A DNA stretch of 63,390 nt from positions 1 through 63,390 of the forward strand of contig VSIX01000089.1 of NCBI GenBank assembly GCA_008086245.1, in the 5' to 3' direction. Below, piece after piece: positions 34,685 through 44,435 of this stretch. Under the pieces are notes generated by a model. It searched no databases, was not told the origin of the DNA, and saw nothing but the letters and a program-made list of their open reading frames with translations. This DNA comes from Candidatus Mcinerneyibacterium aminivorans (GTDB taxonomy: Bacteria; Macinerneyibacteriota; Macinerneyibacteria; Macinerneyibacteriales; Macinerneyibacteriaceae). Each line of letters starts with the position of its first letter. Within the stretch, counting starts at the first letter, position 1. Made by a program: the position numbers and the translations under genes.

Positions 34685-35917
34685 TTAATTTTCTCTAATT
34701 AATTTTCCTTCTGCAAAAACTGCTTTTGGATAGGCTCCAAGGGTGAGGGGGTTTTTATCCCATACGACAATACTTGCAAGTTTCTCCGGTTCAACGGTTC
34801 CAAGTCTATCATCTATTCCGAGGATCCTTGCATTTTTATATGTTATTAATGATATTGCATCTTCTTCTGACATGCCCTGAATTAGGAAAAATTTAAGAGA
34901 ATCTCTTAATGTATAAGAATGAATTACGGGATGATCGGTCATTAATCCAAAATTTGCTTTGGAATTCATTAGTAGCTTTGCATTTTGGTAATAAGCATGT
35001 TTCAATTCTGTTTTATATCCAACGGTTCCTAGGGGGCCATAAACAACCGGAATATTGTTTTCTCCAAGCTTATCAAAAATTTCCTTATGAAATACATCTC
35101 CCGTATGGTCGGCCGTTACATTTAGATTATATTTTTTTACCAGTTTAATAAGATAGAGCACATCATCTTCTTTATGAACATGAATCTTGGCGGTTTTATT
35201 CCCTGAAAGGATATCAAGAAGGGCTCTTTCTTCGCTGTTAAATTTTACCTTATATTCCTTTTCAATTAATTCCTTTTCCCTTTTTATGTCTTCTTTGGTT
35301 AAATTGCTATCTTCTTTTTCCGATTTTTTTTCAAGTTCATTTAAACTTTTCTCTTTTTGTATTTCAGCCTTTTCTTTTTTGATAAGTAAATCATCAAGTT
35401 TTTCTTCTAAAAGAGCATATACACCCATCCTGGTATTCGGTCTTTTTCCTTTCCAGTCAGTTGTTGAGCGGGGATTATATCCAAGAGCCATTTTGTACCC
35501 ATATTGCTGAATAACAGCTTCATCCCGATTATTGGCAAAATTTTTAATTATCATTGCCTTTCCACCTATTAGATTGCCGCTTCCGGGAACAACACAGCTA
35601 TAGAGCACCCCAAAATCAACAGTGTCCTTAAAAGCTCTATCATCAAAATAAATACTATCTACGGGGTCGTTTAATGGGAGCATCTGGTTTAAAAGGTCAT
35701 TCGTTTCGGATTCCTGAGCCGGTTCACCATCCCTGTCCATACCAATGTGAGAATGTGCATCAATAAAGGCGGGGGTAACCCATCCTTCAAAGTCTGCATC
35801 CATTTCTTTAGATGTGACATCTACAATTTTGTCATCTTCAATAATAATATACATTTCTTCCTGTTTGTTTTTCCCATCAAAAAGTACTTCAGCTTTAATA
35901 ACTTTTTTGCTACTCAT
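34685..35917 (-). CDS. Imidazolonepropionase-like amidohydrolase
   Basis: A 410-residue member of the metal-dependent amidohydrolase superfamily. Metal ligands are visible: HxH in FIDAHSHIG, His in KIHVHKED, His in TADHTGD and Asp in GLMTDHPVIHS. The C-terminal KLASIVVWDKNPL closes the composite beta-sandwich. A highly charged coiled-coil segment of about 55 residues (roughly 180-235, rich in Lys and Glu) is inserted in the barrel. The substrate is unknown. AGGAGA ribosome-binding site before the ATG. Confidence 0.88.
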   Translation of the reverse strand: MSSKKVIKAEVLFDGKNKQEEMYIIIEDDKIVDVTSKEMDADFEGWVTPAFIDAHSHIGMDRDGEPAQESETNDLLNQMLPLNDPVDSIYFDDRAFKDTVDFGVLYSCVVPGSGNLIGGKAMIIKNFANNRDEAVIQQYGYKMALGYNPRSTTDWKGKRPNTRMGVYALLEEKLDDLLIKKEKAEIQKEKSLNELEKKSEKEDSNLTKEDIKREKELIEKEYKVKFNSEERALLDILSGNKTAKIHVHKEDDVLYLIKLVKKYNLNVTADHTGDVFHKEIFDKLGENNIPVVYGPLGTVGYKTELKHAYYQNAKLLMNSKANFGLMTDHPVIHSYTLRDSLKFFLIQGMSEEDAISLITYKNARILGIDDRLGTVEPEKLASIVVWDKNPLTLGAYPKAVFAEGKLIREN

Positions 35918-36033
35918 ACTATCTCCTTTCGATTTTATATTAATTATAAATTTAAATAAAATTATTTCAAATATAGAATAACAAAATAATAATGTTTCGC
36001 AAGCCTAAATTAATTCGATTCTGAATTTTTTTA

Positions 36034-36089
36034 GCAATTTGCCATTAACTATTTGCAATTTAGTAATTGTCATTATTCATTAGCAATTA
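36034..36089. repeat. Heptamer tandem repeat (eight units)
   Basis: Eight contiguous degenerate 7-base units, mostly of form xCxATTw (e.g. GCAATTT, GCCATTA), between the divergent amidohydrolase and alcohol dehydrogenase genes. GCAATTT occurs twice exactly 21 bases apart. Confidence 0.6.
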
Positions 36090-36144
36090 TAAAAGCTTTA
36101 CTAATTCCTTAAAGGTATTAAAATAATATAAAAAGGAGGAATTT

Positions 36145-37302
36145 ATGAAAGATTTCGAGCTGAATCTTAAAACAAAAATATATTTTGGGAAGAATAAAGT
36201 TAAAGGTATATCAGAGGAAATAAAAAAATATGGTAAAAAGATAATGCTTGTTTATGGTGGAGGAAGTATAAAAAAATATGGAATATTTGATGAAGTTGAT
36301 AATGAACTATCCTCTGGTGAGATAGATTATATAGAATTTGGTGGGATTAGTCCAAATCCAAGATTAAAAGAAGTAAGAGAGGGGATAAAAGTAGCCAAAG
36401 AGAATGATATAGATTTTATACTTGCAGTTGGGGGAGGCAGCGTTATTGATGCTTCTAAAGCAATTGCATGCGGAATATATGCAAAAAATGATGTTTGGGA
36501 TTATTTTACCGGGGAAAAAGAAATAGAAAAGGCGATTCCCCTTGGCGTTGTACTGACAATTGCCGCTACTGGTTCCGAGATGAATATCAACGCAGTGATT
36601 ACTAACCAAAAAGATAAACAAAAGCTTGCTATACATTCGGAGAAAGTGCTGCCAAAGTTTGCTGTACTTGATCCAAGCTACACTGAATCGGTTCCAAAAT
36701 ATCACACTGCAGCCGGTATTGCAGATATTATGGCGCATATATTTGAACAGTATTTTTCTCCAGATAGGGAAGCCGTGGTTTCAGATAGGATGGCCGAATC
36801 ACTTTTGAGAGTTTGTATAGAAGAAGGACCTATTGCTTATCGTAACGGAAGTAATTATATTGCAAGGGCAAACATTATGTGGGCCTCCACGCTTGCCTTA
36901 AATGGCCTGCTATCCCTTGGAAAAAGGACTGACTGGGCGTCTCATAAGCTCGCCCACGAACTAAGTGCTCATTATGATTTAGCACATGGAGCTACTTTAT
37001 CTATAATATTTCCAGCATGGATGAAATATGTACTTGATGAAAATACGGAGTGGAAATTTGTGCAGTTTGGCAAAAATGTATGGGATTTATCCGGCTCCGA
37101 TAAAATAGCAGAAAAAAGCATTGAGAAACTGGAAGAATTGTTTCATGAAATAGGATTGCCTACCCGAATGAGAGAAGTTGGTATTGAGGATGATAACTTA
37201 GAAGAGATGGCTGAAAATATAAAAGAGGTATATGGAGAGATTGGTGCATTAAAAAAACTTGATTATGAAGATTTATTAAATATTTATAAACTGGCATTTT
37301 AA
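36145..37302 (+). CDS. Iron-containing alcohol dehydrogenase (BdhA/YqhD type)
   Basis: A 385-residue group III alcohol dehydrogenase, probably NAD(P)H-dependent reduction of aldehydes to alcohols in fermentation. The dinucleotide site has VYGGGSIKKYG and AVGGGSVIDASKAIA. Iron ligands are Asp and His in GIADIMAHIFEQYF and two His in SHKLAHELSAHYDLAHG. Overall sequence is closest to the butanol dehydrogenase and YqhD subgroup. AGGAGG ribosome-binding site. Confidence 0.93.
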   Translation: MKDFELNLKTKIYFGKNKVKGISEEIKKYGKKIMLVYGGGSIKKYGIFDEVDNELSSGEIDYIEFGGISPNPRLKEVREGIKVAKENDIDFILAVGGGSVIDASKAIACGIYAKNDVWDYFTGEKEIEKAIPLGVVLTIAATGSEMNINAVITNQKDKQKLAIHSEKVLPKFAVLDPSYTESVPKYHTAAGIADIMAHIFEQYFSPDREAVVSDRMAESLLRVCIEEGPIAYRNGSNYIARANIMWASTLALNGLLSLGKRTDWASHKLAHELSAHYDLAHGATLSIIFPAWMKYVLDENTEWKFVQFGKNVWDLSGSDKIAEKSIEKLEELFHEIGLPTRMREVGIEDDNLEEMAENIKEVYGEIGALKKLDYEDLLNIYKLAF

Positions 37303-37506
37303 TTATTAATATTGATTTGGGATTATAACTAAGACTTAAAAGCATACGGCAGGCTCCTGTATCAATAAGTTTTTACTGAACTTTTAATGAATAATACGTG
37401 TAAAGTCTATTTTTAAAGCCAGTTATTAAACTGCAGTAATTGTATTATATTTAATAGATATTAAATTGTTTTTAAAAGCCACTGATAGTGAGAGAGGATT
37501 TTGTAT

Positions 37507-40344
37507 TTGAAAAAAATATTATTAGCTGTATTCTTAATAGTCTTTTTTGTTTCTATAATTTCCTCACAGCCAGAGTTATTAAGCAGAAAGAATTATGGCA
37601 TTAACTGGTATCATTATAATACTGAAAATTTTAAAATTATCTATAATAAAAAAGTTGAAGCAAGTGCACTTAAAGCGGGAAGATTAGCAGAAGAAATTTA
37701 TTCTAAACAATCGGAGAAACTGGGACTTAAATTCAAAAAAAGATATAAGATATATATTTCTAATATTGATGATATCCCCAACGGATTTACAACTCCATTT
37801 AATTATATTTATATATGGGCCGATGTTTCTAATTATTCAACAATTTTAACTGGATATGATAAATGGTTAAAATCCGTGTTGGCTCATGAGATGGTTCATG
37901 CTTTAATAATGGAAAATATAAAGGGGTGGGTGGATTTTTTCTTTCCTGGATCCATATTGGCTTTACCAAGAGAAATTAATGAGGGGTTTGCACAATTTTA
38001 TGGAAATGAAAATTGGGGAGCTGAACGGGGAGATATATATTTAAATCTCGCTGTTAAAAACAATGATCTTTCCCATTCTGTAGAAACAATTGATAGGGGC
38101 AAACTTCTTTATGCTAAGGGGTTTTCAAAAATTAAGTATTTAAATATGGAATATCCGGATTTTAAAAGTACAAAACTATTTAAATATAGGGATTTTTTTG
38201 GTTTTTTTAACTGGGAAAAATCCTTTAATAAGAACTTTCCTATAAGCTATAAAACATTTTGTAATAACTGGGAAAAATATATGAATGTATATTATAACTG
38301 GAGAGAAGGTTTATCAGAAAGATCAGCAGAACTTGGAACCAAAATAAAAAACATAGAAGCAGTTTATATAAAATCCATAAAAAAGAACCCCGGGGCGGAA
38401 GGGTTTGCTTTTATCGGAAAGAAAAGCAAAAATTCCTCTGATAACAGATTGTATTATTTTAATCAAAAATTTAAAAAAATTAAATACCTGGATAGTGGAG
38501 GCCTGACAGGTGATTTGAATTTTAATAAAAGTGGAACAAAAATATATTTTACCAAAAGGCATTATACTTCCAAAAAAGCAATAAGTACCGATATATTTAG
38601 TGTAGACTTGAAAACAAAATCGATTGAACAGACTACATTGGATTGTAAAGCCTCTAATCCGGTAATAGTAAATGATGATTTAATTTTTTCAAAAAATAAT
38701 AAAGGAACCATGAATCTGTACAATTTAAACCTTAAAAACAAAAAATTAAAAAAAATTACTGATTTTAATAATAAATTTCAAATTTTTGATATAAATATAA
38801 ATTACAAATTTTCAAAAATAACTTTTTCCTTTTTAGATCCCGATATTAAAAAATTTGGGTTTTGCATTTTTAATTATCAAAACGGAAAATTAACAAAAAT
38901 ATTTACCGAAAATAAAATACGCTACCCCCTGATCTTTCCAGATAATGAAAATAAAATCCTGCTGACTGTTTTTGAAAATAATTTAAGGGTTAATCTCTTT
39001 TCTTACAATCTTGAGAATGGAAAACACCGAAGAATAACAAATCAGTCAAATTTTTTAAAGGCTATGGATTTTGACTCTACCGATGGGAAAATTTTAACGA
39101 TAGTTCAAGAAAGTAGAAATAAAAATGAAATTTTTGCTGTTGATAAAAATAGAATTCCGAAAAACTATCCAGGAAAAATTCGTGAATATTACAAAAAATG
39201 GCTTGAAATCAAAACAGGATATAGCTTTAATAATAGAAATTTAAAAACCAGAAGAGAACAAAATAAAAGATACAATCATGCATTACATATTAATAAAAAA
39301 TTGATACTTCCTTATCCATTTAATATAGAAAATAAATTATCAGGTGGATTTGTGGGGTATTTCTCGGATGATATTGGAAAAAATACAATTATCACCTATT
39401 TAGGTTATAATCATAAAGACCCCATAAATTCTAATTATGGGATAAATTTTATATATAGGAATTATTTCTTTGATATAAAAGCCGGATTTAATTATCTTGA
39501 TTTTCAGAATTCGGATTATTTAAATAAAGAGCTGATGGAAAGAAATGAAAGTTACAGATTTGAAATATCAATTCCGATTTATGATAATAAATCTTTTTTT
39601 AATAAATCTGAATGGGGATTGGGTTTTGTTGATGATAAAAACATTGTAATAAATAGAGATATTTATAATGATGGTTTAGCTAATAACAGCACAATTAATT
39701 TACAGAATTTACCGGAGGGATATAATGCAAGGAAATTATTTTTCAAATATTATTCCAGAAAAGGAACTTTTTATAAAAACTTTCCGGACAACCGGTTTGA
39801 TTTTTTTATAAAAATTGATCTGTCAAATTCCTTTTTCGGCAGTGATTATAATTATGAGAAAATCAATTTGTCTACTGATAATATTATTGGAGTTAATGAT
39901 AAATATTCTATAAGATTAAATTTTAATTTTGAAATGCTGTCGGGAGAAATTGCTCCCCAGAATAGATTAGGGCTAAAATATAAAAAATCAAACAGCAGTA
40001 TTGATTTATTTTCGGGATATCTTTATACCTCTGAACCTACTTTGAGGGGACTTGAGCATAATATTTTTAATGATAAAACCTTAGTTCAAAAACTAGAAAT
40101 AAGGAATATCATCAATAAAAGTATTATGGGACTGCTTTTTATTGATTCAGGTGCTGTTTGGGATAAAAATGATTATGAAATTTTAAATTATATTGGAATT
40201 GAGTTCAAATTCAATTTCAACATATACAAATTAGCTGCGGGTATTTCGAGAAGAACTGATAAATTAGATGAAGGATACAATTATTACTGGTATATAGAAC
40301 CACGGAAATATCTTATAAATATGTTTAAAAATATAGGAGGGTAA
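37507..40344 (+). CDS. Secreted MA-family peptidase with beta-propeller and C-terminal barrel
   Basis: A 945-residue exported protein. A signal peptide (KKILLAVFLIVFFVSIISS) precedes a gluzincin domain with HEMVH in SVLAHEMVHALIM and a downstream Glu in REINEGFAQFYG. From about residue 300 to 560 lie TolB-like propeller repeats (NKSGTKIYFTKR, DSTDGKILTIVQE). The last 330 residues alternate polar and aromatic strands, as in outer-membrane barrels. The role is unknown; surface or periplasmic proteolysis is likely. The TTG at 37507 is 8 bases after AGAGAGGA; a TTG at 37501 is too close. Confidence 0.85.
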   Translation: MKKILLAVFLIVFFVSIISSQPELLSRKNYGINWYHYNTENFKIIYNKKVEASALKAGRLAEEIYSKQSEKLGLKFKKRYKIYISNIDDIPNGFTTPFNYIYIWADVSNYSTILTGYDKWLKSVLAHEMVHALIMENIKGWVDFFFPGSILALPREINEGFAQFYGNENWGAERGDIYLNLAVKNNDLSHSVETIDRGKLLYAKGFSKIKYLNMEYPDFKSTKLFKYRDFFGFFNWEKSFNKNFPISYKTFCNNWEKYMNVYYNWREGLSERSAELGTKIKNIEAVYIKSIKKNPGAEGFAFIGKKSKNSSDNRLYYFNQKFKKIKYLDSGGLTGDLNFNKSGTKIYFTKRHYTSKKAISTDIFSVDLKTKSIEQTTLDCKASNPVIVNDDLIFSKNNKGTMNLYNLNLKNKKLKKITDFNNKFQIFDININYKFSKITFSFLDPDIKKFGFCIFNYQNGKLTKIFTENKIRYPLIFPDNENKILLTVFENNLRVNLFSYNLENGKHRRITNQSNFLKAMDFDSTDGKILTIVQESRNKNEIFAVDKNRIPKNYPGKIREYYKKWLEIKTGYSFNNRNLKTRREQNKRYNHALHINKKLILPYPFNIENKLSGGFVGYFSDDIGKNTIITYLGYNHKDPINSNYGINFIYRNYFFDIKAGFNYLDFQNSDYLNKELMERNESYRFEISIPIYDNKSFFNKSEWGLGFVDDKNIVINRDIYNDGLANNSTINLQNLPEGYNARKLFFKYYSRKGTFYKNFPDNRFDFFIKIDLSNSFFGSDYNYEKINLSTDNIIGVNDKYSIRLNFNFEMLSGEIAPQNRLGLKYKKSNSSIDLFSGYLYTSEPTLRGLEHNIFNDKTLVQKLEIRNIINKSIMGLLFIDSGAVWDKNDYEILNYIGIEFKFNFNIYKLAAGISRRTDKLDEGYNYYWYIEPRKYLINMFKNIGG

Positions 40345-40387
40345 TTAAAAAGAATTTATGCTGATAATTACTTGATACTTTATAATC

Positions 40388-40414
40388 ACCTTCCTGGTAA
40401 AAGAAAGGTTTTTT
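40388..40414 (+). terminator. Weak terminator after the outer-membrane peptidase
   Basis: ACCTT (40388-40392) pairs with AAGGT (40405-40409), followed by five Ts. The stem is short. Confidence 0.4.
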
Positions 40415-40415
40415 C

Positions 40416-40443
40416 TTGATATTAGATTTAGAAATTATATAAT
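40416..40443 (+). promoter_or_regulatory. Promoter of the carbonic-anhydrase-like operon
   Basis: TTGATA (40416-40421), 16-bp spacer, perfect TATAAT (40438-40443). An ATG (40450) follows exactly 6 bases after the -10. Confidence 0.75.
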
Positions 40444-40449
40444 CTAGAT

Positions 40450-40503
40450 ATGAAAATATTATTAATCATCTTTTTTTATTCTAAATTATGGAGAAAAAAA
40501 TGA
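40450..40503 (+). CDS. Possible 17-residue leader peptide
   Basis: ATG at the predicted transcription start opens a 17-codon frame (MKILLIIFFYSKLWRKK). Its TGA overlaps the ATG of the next gene as ATGA, an arrangement that would couple the two. The leader is hydrophobic then basic. It may be chance, since the region is AT-rich. Confidence 0.35.
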   Translation: MKILLIIFFYSKLWRKK

Positions 40504-41021
40504 TTGAAAGTTATAAAAATCATAATCCAGAGATAGAAGATAATGTTTATATTCATGAAAATTCGAGTATAATTGGCAGAGTTAAAATTTCCAGAAAGGT
40601 TAGCATATGGCCCGGTGTTGTTATTAGGGGCGATGTTAATAGAATTGAGATAAAAGAAATGTCCAACATCCAGGATAATACTGTTGTTCATGTTGCAGGA
40701 AAACATCCAACTATTATTGGAAAATATGTAACAATTGGCCATTTAGCAGTTATTCATGCATGTAAAATAGGGAATAATACATTGATAGGGATGGGAGCAA
40801 CCATTTTAGATGGAGCGAAAATTGGAGATAATTGCATAATCGGAGCAAATTCCTTGGTAACAAAAAACAAAAAAATACCCGATAACAGCTTAGTTATGGG
40901 GGCCCCAGCGAAAGTAGTTCGGAAACTTAATCAGAATGAAATAAATGGGCTAGCAGACCATGCAGAACATTATTGGGAATTAGCTAATGATTATTTAAAC
41001 AAGGGTGGTAAAAATGAGTAA
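40500..41021 (+). CDS. Gamma-carbonic anhydrase-like hexapeptide-repeat protein
   Basis: A left-handed beta-helix trimer-former of the YrdA/PaaY group, 173 residues. Hexapeptide repeats run through the middle. Likely zinc ligands are the His of VVHVAG, and the two in TIGHLAVIHACKIG. Other family marks are VIRGDVNRI, the conserved SNIQDN, and GAPAKVVR at the end. Activity of these proteins varies and cannot be assumed. I start at ATG 40500 because GGAG lies 7 bases upstream; ATG 40488 has no ribosome-binding site. Confidence 0.9.
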   Translation: MIESYKNHNPEIEDNVYIHENSSIIGRVKISRKVSIWPGVVIRGDVNRIEIKEMSNIQDNTVVHVAGKHPTIIGKYVTIGHLAVIHACKIGNNTLIGMGATILDGAKIGDNCIIGANSLVTKNKKIPDNSLVMGAPAKVVRKLNQNEINGLADHAEHYWELANDYLNKGGKNE

Positions 41022-42759
41022 CAAGAGAGTTTTTTTAGTATTTTTGATTGTATTATTCTTATTATCTTCTGTATATATTTATGGAGAAAAGATAAACTCT
41101 ATTGATTCAATATATGAGAAAGCACAAAAAAACTATGAAACCTTTAATTATCCAGAGGCTATTAATCTATACAGGAAATTTGTTAAAAAGGCCGATAGAG
41201 CAGATTCAAGACTTCCTCAAGTATATTTAAAAATTGGGAACATGCATAAATTTAGATTAGAATACAATGAAGCAAGATATTATTACCAGAAGATAATTGA
41301 AAAATTTCCAGATGCATCTATAAATATGCAGGCTCAGTTTAAAATTGCACGAACCTTTGATGAAGAAGAGAAATTTCTTCAGGCTGTAGAATTTTATAAT
41401 AATATTTTAATGTCTGATGGTATCAAGGATAATATCAAAAAGATATCTATTGATGAATTAAAAAATATAATTGAGAATGAATTAACTGAAAATGATTATA
41501 AATATATAGTTGATTACCTTCCCGCAACCAAATATTTGAGAAATGTACATCTTAAACTGGCCAGGAGTTATTTAGACAACAAAGAATACAAAAATGCAAA
41601 GCTAGTTCTGGAAAAAATTCCTGAGCAGGATCGGAATCAACAAATAAAGGCTCTTTTAAAGGCAGCGGAACTGGAAGGAAAATTTCCGGGAGCCAAAATT
41701 GGGGTGTTGCTACCATTTAGTGGCGATTATAAAGAAGTGGGTAACAAACTCTATCATTCAATTGTAACTATTCAGCAGTATAAGAACAAATACCAGGCCG
41801 AAGACAAAAAAATTACTATTGTAAAAGCCGATACAGAAAGCAAAACCTCTAATATACCAAGGCTATATGAAAAATTGGTTGAGAAAGATGTTGATATAAT
41901 TTTAGGACCTATTCAGAAGCAGGCTGCAGAAGAATTAAAACCGTATTTAGAAAAGCATAAAGTTCCGGTAATTTTTTTGCTATCCAATAATTTAGATTTG
42001 GCTGATAAAAGCCCCTATATCTTTAGAAATGCAATCAGAAAAAAAGATGAGGTGGTAATGCTTGCAAAATATGCTGTTAAGGAATTAAAATTAACAAATT
42101 TCGGAGCTTTAGTTCCTGATGGACGGGAGAATAGAGAGCTGGTAAAATTATTTGAAGATATAATCGAAGACTATAACTCAAGTCTTAATGTTACAGAAGT
42201 TTATCACAGGGGGGAAACAACATTTACTGAAAAATTGAAAAAAATTCAAAAATCTTTTGTAGATGGATTATTTTTAAAAGGAACTAATTATGAGGATCTG
42301 CATCAGATAATACCAACTATTCCCTATCTTGGTATGAAAATAAATGTATTGGCTGATTCCAGCCTGTTAAATGAAAAAGTTTTAAGGGTATTAAAAAAAC
42401 ATATAAATGGTTTCATAGTTGCTACTTATTTTAATAAATCAAATTTTGGAATACTTGAAAATGATATCTACAATAAATTCAAGCAAAATTATAATTATCA
42501 GTTAAATCAATTTACAATTTTACCGATTGATGCTTTTAACATAGCACTGACTGCCATAAAGCGTAGCGGCGGTATGAAAGGGGATAATCTTCTGGATGCA
42601 CTTCATTCAATTGAAAATGAAGATGGTTTCTGCGGAGATATTTCTGTACTTAAAAATGGAGATATAAAAAAACAAATATTTTTATATGAAATTGAAAATG
42701 GTAAACCTCAAAGGATAGATATAAGTGTTCAAGAAGAACATATTGTTGAAGTTAGATAA
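41014..42759 (+). CDS. TPR plus type 1 periplasmic ligand-binding protein (LpoA-like)
   Basis: A 581-residue exported protein. A signal peptide (residues about 1-23) precedes 190 residues of TPR-like helices (FNYPEAINLYRKFVKKA, EYNEARYYYQKIIEKFP). The second half is a periplasmic-binding fold beginning GAKIGVLLPFSGDYKEVG and containing DIILGPIQKQAAEEL. This order matches LpoA, which activates a penicillin-binding protein, and some amino-acid receptor relatives. Function in peptidoglycan synthesis is inferred only. ATG 41014 follows GGGTGG; it overlaps the previous gene by 8 bases. Confidence 0.83.
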   Translation: MSNKRVFLVFLIVLFLLSSVYIYGEKINSIDSIYEKAQKNYETFNYPEAINLYRKFVKKADRADSRLPQVYLKIGNMHKFRLEYNEARYYYQKIIEKFPDASINMQAQFKIARTFDEEEKFLQAVEFYNNILMSDGIKDNIKKISIDELKNIIENELTENDYKYIVDYLPATKYLRNVHLKLARSYLDNKEYKNAKLVLEKIPEQDRNQQIKALLKAAELEGKFPGAKIGVLLPFSGDYKEVGNKLYHSIVTIQQYKNKYQAEDKKITIVKADTESKTSNIPRLYEKLVEKDVDIILGPIQKQAAEELKPYLEKHKVPVIFLLSNNLDLADKSPYIFRNAIRKKDEVVMLAKYAVKELKLTNFGALVPDGRENRELVKLFEDIIEDYNSSLNVTEVYHRGETTFTEKLKKIQKSFVDGLFLKGTNYEDLHQIIPTIPYLGMKINVLADSSLLNEKVLRVLKKHINGFIVATYFNKSNFGILENDIYNKFKQNYNYQLNQFTILPIDAFNIALTAIKRSGGMKGDNLLDALHSIENEDGFCGDISVLKNGDIKKQIFLYEIENGKPQRIDISVQEEHIVEVR

Positions 42760-44434
42760 ATATTTTAGAACTTTCTTTTTTATTTATCTTGGAATAATAT
42801 TTTATTTATCATCTTTAACTTCGGTGGGGAATACTGGAATTTTCAATTTTGCTCATTCAGATAAAATAATCCATTTTGTAGAATATTCTATTCTTGCAGT
42901 AATTGGCTATATCGGATTTAGAAAATATAGAAATTATAAAATAAAATTACTTATATTTGGAGTTCTTTTTGCCTTTAGTGATGAGCTGCATCAGCTTTTT
43001 GTACCCACCAGGGTATTTGATTTAGTTGATTTTTCAATTGATATTTTTCCTTTTGTCATTTTACAGTTTATTCAAAACCCGTTGGATATAAATACGATAA
43101 AAATAAAAGGACTGTATAGAAACAAAATATATGAACTATTTAGATCTATAATTAATGATATAGATTTTAGAATAAAAAAAGGTGGTGAATTCACAGTATG
43201 GATTAGGGATAACTTTATTTACTATTTTTACAAAGGCAACTATTTTTATAAAACAAAATGTAAAAAATGTGATCCAAAAGAACTAAAAAAGGAAATATAT
43301 CTGGATTTGAAAAATTTCCTCTCAAGAGATATCTCCAAATGGGGATTGATTTATATGACAAGACCAATAAAAAAATTACACTACATGCAGGGAAGTCTAA
43401 ATGAAAAAAGAACGAAACTAAAGAAAGATTATCTTGTCAGCAGGGAGAAAGCAGAGTTGTTGATTAAGTTATATAATATTGAGAAAAAAATATTAAATAC
43501 AATTGATAAAAACACAAAGGCTCTGTATATAAATATCCCGTTTTGTCCAACAAAATGTGCTTACTGTTCCTTTACATCCTATTCTCTAAAAACATTTTCT
43601 AAATATTACGAGGAATTTATAAGCTGTTTGAAGAAAGAAATTAAAAAAAAATTATCCAACAATGACTCTTCCAGTATAAAAATAATATATTTTGGAGGCG
43701 GGACCCCTATGAGTCTTAAAAAAGAAGATTTAAAAGATATTCTGGAATTAATTGATAACTATATTAACAAAAATCAGTTAATTGAATATTCATTTGAAGG
43801 GGGGAGACCGGAACTCTTTAACGATGATAAACTTGCATTATTAAAAAGATATGGAGTTAATCGAATAGCAATTAATCCCCAATCTTTAAACAGCAGTACC
43901 TTAAACAAGATTGAAAGGGATCACTCAATACAGGATTTTTATAATGCATATAATAAAACAATAAAATATGATTTTGATATCATAAATTCGGATATTATTC
44001 TGGGACTGCCCGGAGAAAACTATATGCATCATATCAGTACCATAAAAAAGCTTTTAGAATTAAAAAGAATTAATAATATCACGGTACACATATTATCTCC
44101 CAAAAAAGGTTCAAAATTATATCAGAAAGGATATGATTATAATAAAAGTGTTAGCAAATCGCATAAAAAAATTAAAAAAATATTGCAGAAGCAGGATTTT
44201 GAACCTTATTATCTTTACAAGCAGCGGCATATACTGGATAATTTGGAAAACATTGGATATGCAAAAAATTTCAGATATTCATATTATAATATTATCATGA
44301 TTTCTGAAACCAATGAAATTATCGGTGCCGGTACGGGGGCAAGCAGTAAAATATTAAAAGGGGAAAAAGTAATTACCCAGAGAAATCCAAAGGGGCTTGT
44401 CGAATATATTAAAACAATAAAAAAGGAATTGTAA
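42725..44434 (+). CDS. VanZ domain fused to HemZ-like radical SAM protein
   Basis: A 569-residue membrane protein. Residues about 15-125 are a VanZ-like domain with four helices and the hallmark FSDELHQLFVPTR. The rest aligns in order with HemZ: WGLIYMTRPIKKL, DYLVSREKAELLIKLY, then the radical SAM cluster Cys274-x3-Cys278-x2-Cys281 in IPFCPTKCAYCSF, YFGGGTPMSL and GLPGEN. HemZ-type proteins are annotated as oxygen-independent coproporphyrinogen dehydrogenases, but many relatives are not. GTG start at 42725 with AGGA 9 bases upstream; it overlaps the previous gene by 35 bases. Confidence 0.88.
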   Translation: MFKKNILLKLDKYFRTFFFIYLGIIFYLSSLTSVGNTGIFNFAHSDKIIHFVEYSILAVIGYIGFRKYRNYKIKLLIFGVLFAFSDELHQLFVPTRVFDLVDFSIDIFPFVILQFIQNPLDINTIKIKGLYRNKIYELFRSIINDIDFRIKKGGEFTVWIRDNFIYYFYKGNYFYKTKCKKCDPKELKKEIYLDLKNFLSRDISKWGLIYMTRPIKKLHYMQGSLNEKRTKLKKDYLVSREKAELLIKLYNIEKKILNTIDKNTKALYINIPFCPTKCAYCSFTSYSLKTFSKYYEEFISCLKKEIKKKLSNNDSSSIKIIYFGGGTPMSLKKEDLKDILELIDNYINKNQLIEYSFEGGRPELFNDDKLALLKRYGVNRIAINPQSLNSSTLNKIERDHSIQDFYNAYNKTIKYDFDIINSDIILGLPGENYMHHISTIKKLLELKRINNITVHILSPKKGSKLYQKGYDYNKSVSKSHKKIKKILQKQDFEPYYLYKQRHILDNLENIGYAKNFRYSYYNIIMISETNEIIGAGTGASSKILKGEKVITQRNPKGLVEYIKTIKKEL

Positions 44435-44435
44435 T

